Shown one piece after another: positions 61,710 to 64,000 of a DNA stretch of 64,000 bases. The stretch comes from an uncultured Sphingomonadaceae bacterium (lineage in GTDB: Bacteria > Pseudomonadota > Alphaproteobacteria > Sphingomonadales > Sphingomonadaceae), in NCBI GenBank assembly GCA_947489315.1, contig CANLCX010000002.1, forward strand, positions 992,001-1,056,000, given 5' to 3'. Within the stretch, counting starts at the first letter, position 1. Every line of letters begins with the position of its first letter. The notes beneath the pieces were generated by a model. That model was not told the DNA's origin and did not search any database. It saw nothing but the letters and a program-made list of their open reading frames with translations. The position numbers and the translations under genes were made by a program.

Positions 61710-62783
61710 ATGCGTAAAATTACAATCCTTTTTCTGGTATTTTCTGTGTCTGCTTGCATTCCGCCGGGGCGTGATTATGGTTGGCCGCAGAATGAAGCGG
61801 CAGACGGCTCTGCACCGACGCTCGAAACTGATATGTCCGTTTTCGGCCAGAACCCTGATGAGGCCCCTCCGCCAACTTGGGCTGCGCAACCGGTCACGCC
61901 CAATGCGGTGAGGATTGAGGGAAGTAGCTATATAGTCAAATCCGGTGATACGTTGCGCGGCATTGCCAATCGCACCGGGGCGAGTTCAGAGATTATTGCG
62001 GCGACCAACGGTTTGACAGCGCCTTATGTTATTCAACCCGGCCAGCGGCTGACGATAACCGGCGGTCGCTATCACTGGGTGAATAGCGGCGAGACGGGAA
62101 TAGCCATCGCTCGCGCTTATGGTGTGCCCTGGCGTGAACTCGTCGCGCTGAACGGTTTGGAAGAACCGTTCATATTGCGCGTCAGTCAGAAACTATTGCT
62201 GCCAGCAGCAACCCCCGTCGATCCGCAGCAATTGAGTATCGAACAACGCGCGGCCGCCTTTGATCTGGATATTGACGATATCGTGACCGGCAGTCAGCCA
62301 GCAATGGCCGATAACGCGGCAAAGCCCGAGCCATCCGATTGGCGCAAGGCGATTACTCCGGCCAAAACACCCGCAGTGATTGCTGCACCGACCGGTTTTG
62401 TTGGTCGGTTCAATTGGCCCGTGGACGGAAAACTGCTTTCCCGTTTTGGCAGCAAAGGCGGCGGCAAAGTCAACGATGGGCTGAATATCGCCGTCGCCAA
62501 GGGCACGCCCATTCGCGCGGCGGCCGATGGGGTGGTAGCCTATAGCGGCGATGAAATAGGCGTTTTTGGCGGTTTGATCCTGCTGAATCATGGCGAAGGC
62601 TGGGTGACGGCCTATGGCCATGCGGACAAACTCAATGTTACGCGTGGACAAAAGATCAAAGCCGGTGATATCATCGGCCTGGCTGGAGACAGCGGCTATG
62701 TACAGGAACCGCAATTGCATTTTGAAATTCGTAAAGATCGTAAACCGGTAAACCCTGTTTCTCATCTGCCGAAGCGGACCTGA
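61710..62783 (+). CDS. NlpD-like lipoprotein: two LysM domains and a degenerate LytM (M23) domain
   Basis: 357 residues. Lipobox VSAC (Cys16). LysM 1 is at about 73-116 (YIVKSGDTLRGIANRTG), LysM 2 at about 121-164 (YHWVNSGETGIAIARAYGV), and an M23/LytM fold at about 240-350. The M23 zinc ligands are altered: the HxGxD position reads NDGLN, and the final HxH reads QLH, while AYGH is kept. So it is probably not an active endopeptidase but an activator of cell-wall amidases during division, as for E. coli NlpD/EnvC. It is located in the periplasm. The channel gene follows seven bases later. Confidence 0.9.
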   Translation: MRKITILFLVFSVSACIPPGRDYGWPQNEAADGSAPTLETDMSVFGQNPDEAPPPTWAAQPVTPNAVRIEGSSYIVKSGDTLRGIANRTGASSEIIAATNGLTAPYVIQPGQRLTITGGRYHWVNSGETGIAIARAYGVPWRELVALNGLEEPFILRVSQKLLLPAATPVDPQQLSIEQRAAAFDLDIDDIVTGSQPAMADNAAKPEPSDWRKAITPAKTPAVIAAPTGFVGRFNWPVDGKLLSRFGSKGGGKVNDGLNIAVAKGTPIRAAADGVVAYSGDEIGVFGGLILLNHGEGWVTAYGHADKLNVTRGQKIKAGDIIGLAGDSGYVQEPQLHFEIRKDRKPVNPVSHLPKRT

Positions 62784-62790
62784 TCACCCT

Positions 62791-63852
62791 ATGGCTCGGC
62801 GCAAATCCCGTAATATTTCCGACTATCTGACGCTGCGGCGGCGATCGAGTCTGCCGATCTGGCTGGATATCGCTTGGCGGGTGCTTTTTGTTCTGGGGTT
62901 GATCGGTATGGCTGTCGCCGTGCACTGGTTTGACCGCAATGGCCTACAAGACAGCTATGACGGGGATGTCAGTTTTCTCGATGTGGTTTATTTCACGATG
63001 ATATCGATTACGACGACCGGCTATGGCGATATCGTACCGGTAACAGAGCGCGCGCGCATGTTCGATGCATTGGTTGTGACTCCCATTCGCATCTTCGTTG
63101 TGCTTATCTTTGTCGGCACGGCCTATAATTTTGTATTCAAAAGAACCTGGGATAATTGGCGCATGAAAATCATCCAGAATAATTTGCACGATCATATTGT
63201 GATCGCCGGTTTCGGGACCAGCGGCAGGGAAGCGGTGCAGGAACTAATTGCACGCGGGACAAAGCCCGAAGAGATTGTTGTGGTCGATCCATTTGACGAG
63301 GCTTTGGCACAGGCCGAAAAACTCGGCTGTGCGGTCATCAATGGTGATGCGACCCGGGACGTTACATTGATGAACGTCAAGATATCGCGCGCGCGCTCGA
63401 TGATTGTGTCAGCCGGACGGGATGATACCAGCATATTGATCGTGCTGACCGCCCGTCATCTCGCCTATCATCTGCCGATCAGCGTATCGGTTCGGGCGGC
63501 GGACAATGAAATGCTAGCCCGGCAAGCAGGCGCGACGACAGTGATTAATCCGGTGAGCTTTGCCGGACTGCTACTCGCGGGCAGCTGTGAGGGCGCCAAA
63601 ATATCTGACTATCTCAGCGATCTGGCTTCGGCCACTGGTCGGGTCAAACTGGTGCAGCGTACTGTTGATGAGGATGAAGTTGGGTTGGCGATGAAAGATA
63701 TCGTCAAAGAAGGCCTGGGCGTTCGTATCTATCGCGACAATAATATGTACGGTTTTTGGGAAGATGAAGCCAAGAAGCTCGAGGCTGGTGATATTATCGT
63801 TGAAATCATGCCGGGTAACGGTTCCGAAAAAGATGGTGCAAAACCCGACTGA
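62791..63852 (+). CDS. Two-TM potassium channel with TrkA-N (RCK) domain
   Basis: 353 residues. TM1 about 27-48 (IAWRVLFVLGLIGMAVAVHWF), pore helix and selectivity filter SITTTGYGD (about 71-79), TM2 about 88-110 (ALVVTPIRIFVVLIFVGTAYNFVF). The RCK/TrkA-N domain starts at HIVIAGFGTSGREAVQELIARG (GxGxxG nucleotide site), followed by DGDATRDVTLMNVKISRARSMIVSAGRDDTSILIVL-type segments and a C-terminal TrkA-C-like part. It should form a tetrameric ligand-gated K+ channel in the inner membrane. It is co-directional with the NlpD-like gene and likely co-transcribed. Confidence 0.94.
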   Translation: MARRKSRNISDYLTLRRRSSLPIWLDIAWRVLFVLGLIGMAVAVHWFDRNGLQDSYDGDVSFLDVVYFTMISITTTGYGDIVPVTERARMFDALVVTPIRIFVVLIFVGTAYNFVFKRTWDNWRMKIIQNNLHDHIVIAGFGTSGREAVQELIARGTKPEEIVVVDPFDEALAQAEKLGCAVINGDATRDVTLMNVKISRARSMIVSAGRDDTSILIVLTARHLAYHLPISVSVRAADNEMLARQAGATTVINPVSFAGLLLAGSCEGAKISDYLSDLASATGRVKLVQRTVDEDEVGLAMKDIVKEGLGVRIYRDNNMYGFWEDEAKKLEAGDIIVEIMPGNGSEKDGAKPD

Positions 63853-63926
63853 ACAGGAAATGTTGCACCTGCGAACAAAGTCGCTATAAGGCTCTCTTAA
63901 CAGCCGTTTTCTGTGGGAGAAGTCTG

Positions 63927-64000
63927 ATGACAAACGCCAGCGCGATACCGATGCCGACAGGCCTTCGCCCTCCCAGTAGTCTGGCGCAGTTCAGCGAGCT
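63927..64000 (+). CDS. Start of a further gene (partial)
   Basis: An ATG at 63927 with GGGAGA about seven bases upstream opens a frame to the window edge (MTNASAIPMPTGLRPPSSL...). Twenty-four residues are too few to identify the product. Confidence 0.45.
   Translation, partial: MTNASAIPMPTGLRPPSSLAQFSE

Overview
The window reads as chromosomal DNA of a sphingomonad-type alphaproteobacterium (Sphingorhabdus/Parasphingorhabdus-like; genus is inference). Pointers are a SciP/DUF1153 protein, a giant 1560-residue NAD-glutamate dehydrogenase, a sphingomonad-style PAS protein, a TonB-receptor-led catabolic cluster, and a dispersed short hairpin repeat around TGTCCGCTTT/AAAGCGGACA. No rRNA, complete IS element or CRISPR array was seen.

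Layout. (1) 1-11116, minus strand: a type I secretion / RTX locus. It holds an HlyB-like ABC transporter and an HlyD-like adaptor (TTGA overlap), then a ToxC/HlyC-type acyltransferase, a small one-TM protein, and a very large RTX protein that runs off the left edge. The RTX protein has an N-terminal HELSH metalloprotease motif. Both half-operons carry the same 15-bp element upstream. (2) 11.5-19.6 kb: a lipoprotein gene bracketed by hairpin repeats, then an RNA-repair locus. rtcR and a PNKP-like 3'-phosphatase gene point left. A sigma-54 promoter points right into a strong hairpin, a complete but unusual tRNA-Pro(UGG), rtcB, rtcA and a frameshifted, truncated PcfJ-like gene fused to the headless 3' part of a serine recombinase. 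tRNA-Thr follows. (3) 20.1-38.1 kb: mostly household genes: PAS protein, NAD-GDH, DUF445, RND efflux pair, GlsB-type protein, SciP, MnmA, beta-lactamase-like hydrolase, PhzF, PdxH. (4) 38.1-55 kb: accessory catabolic region: DUF2971 protein, molybdopterin/2Fe-2S dehydrogenase, YciI-like protein, TonB receptor, beta-propeller protein, two divergent DUF1838 proteins, alpha/beta hydrolase, NmrA-type reductase, FAD monooxygenase and IclR regulator. (5) 55-61.7 kb: a decayed hydrolase, repeats, a 19-nt tRNA-3'-end-like fragment, an MFS transporter, SnoaL-like protein, secreted protein, a large winged-helix/TolB-like/TPR regulator and a DoxX-like protein. (6) 61.7-64 kb: an NlpD-like LysM/LytM lipoprotein and a two-TM potassium channel, then the start of a further gene.

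The most noteworthy system is the RNA-repair locus. A sigma-54 promoter with exact GG-N10-GC spacing lies 100 bp upstream of a tRNA gene, so the tRNA and its preceding hairpin should be made only when RtcR is activated, together with the ligase RtcB and cyclase RtcA. An end-healing phosphatase is coupled to rtcR on the other side. A plausible reading is a damage-inducible unit that both repairs cleaved RNA and supplies a replacement or decoy tRNA. This is inference from layout and sequence signals. All functional calls were made by eye from motifs; no database search was run.
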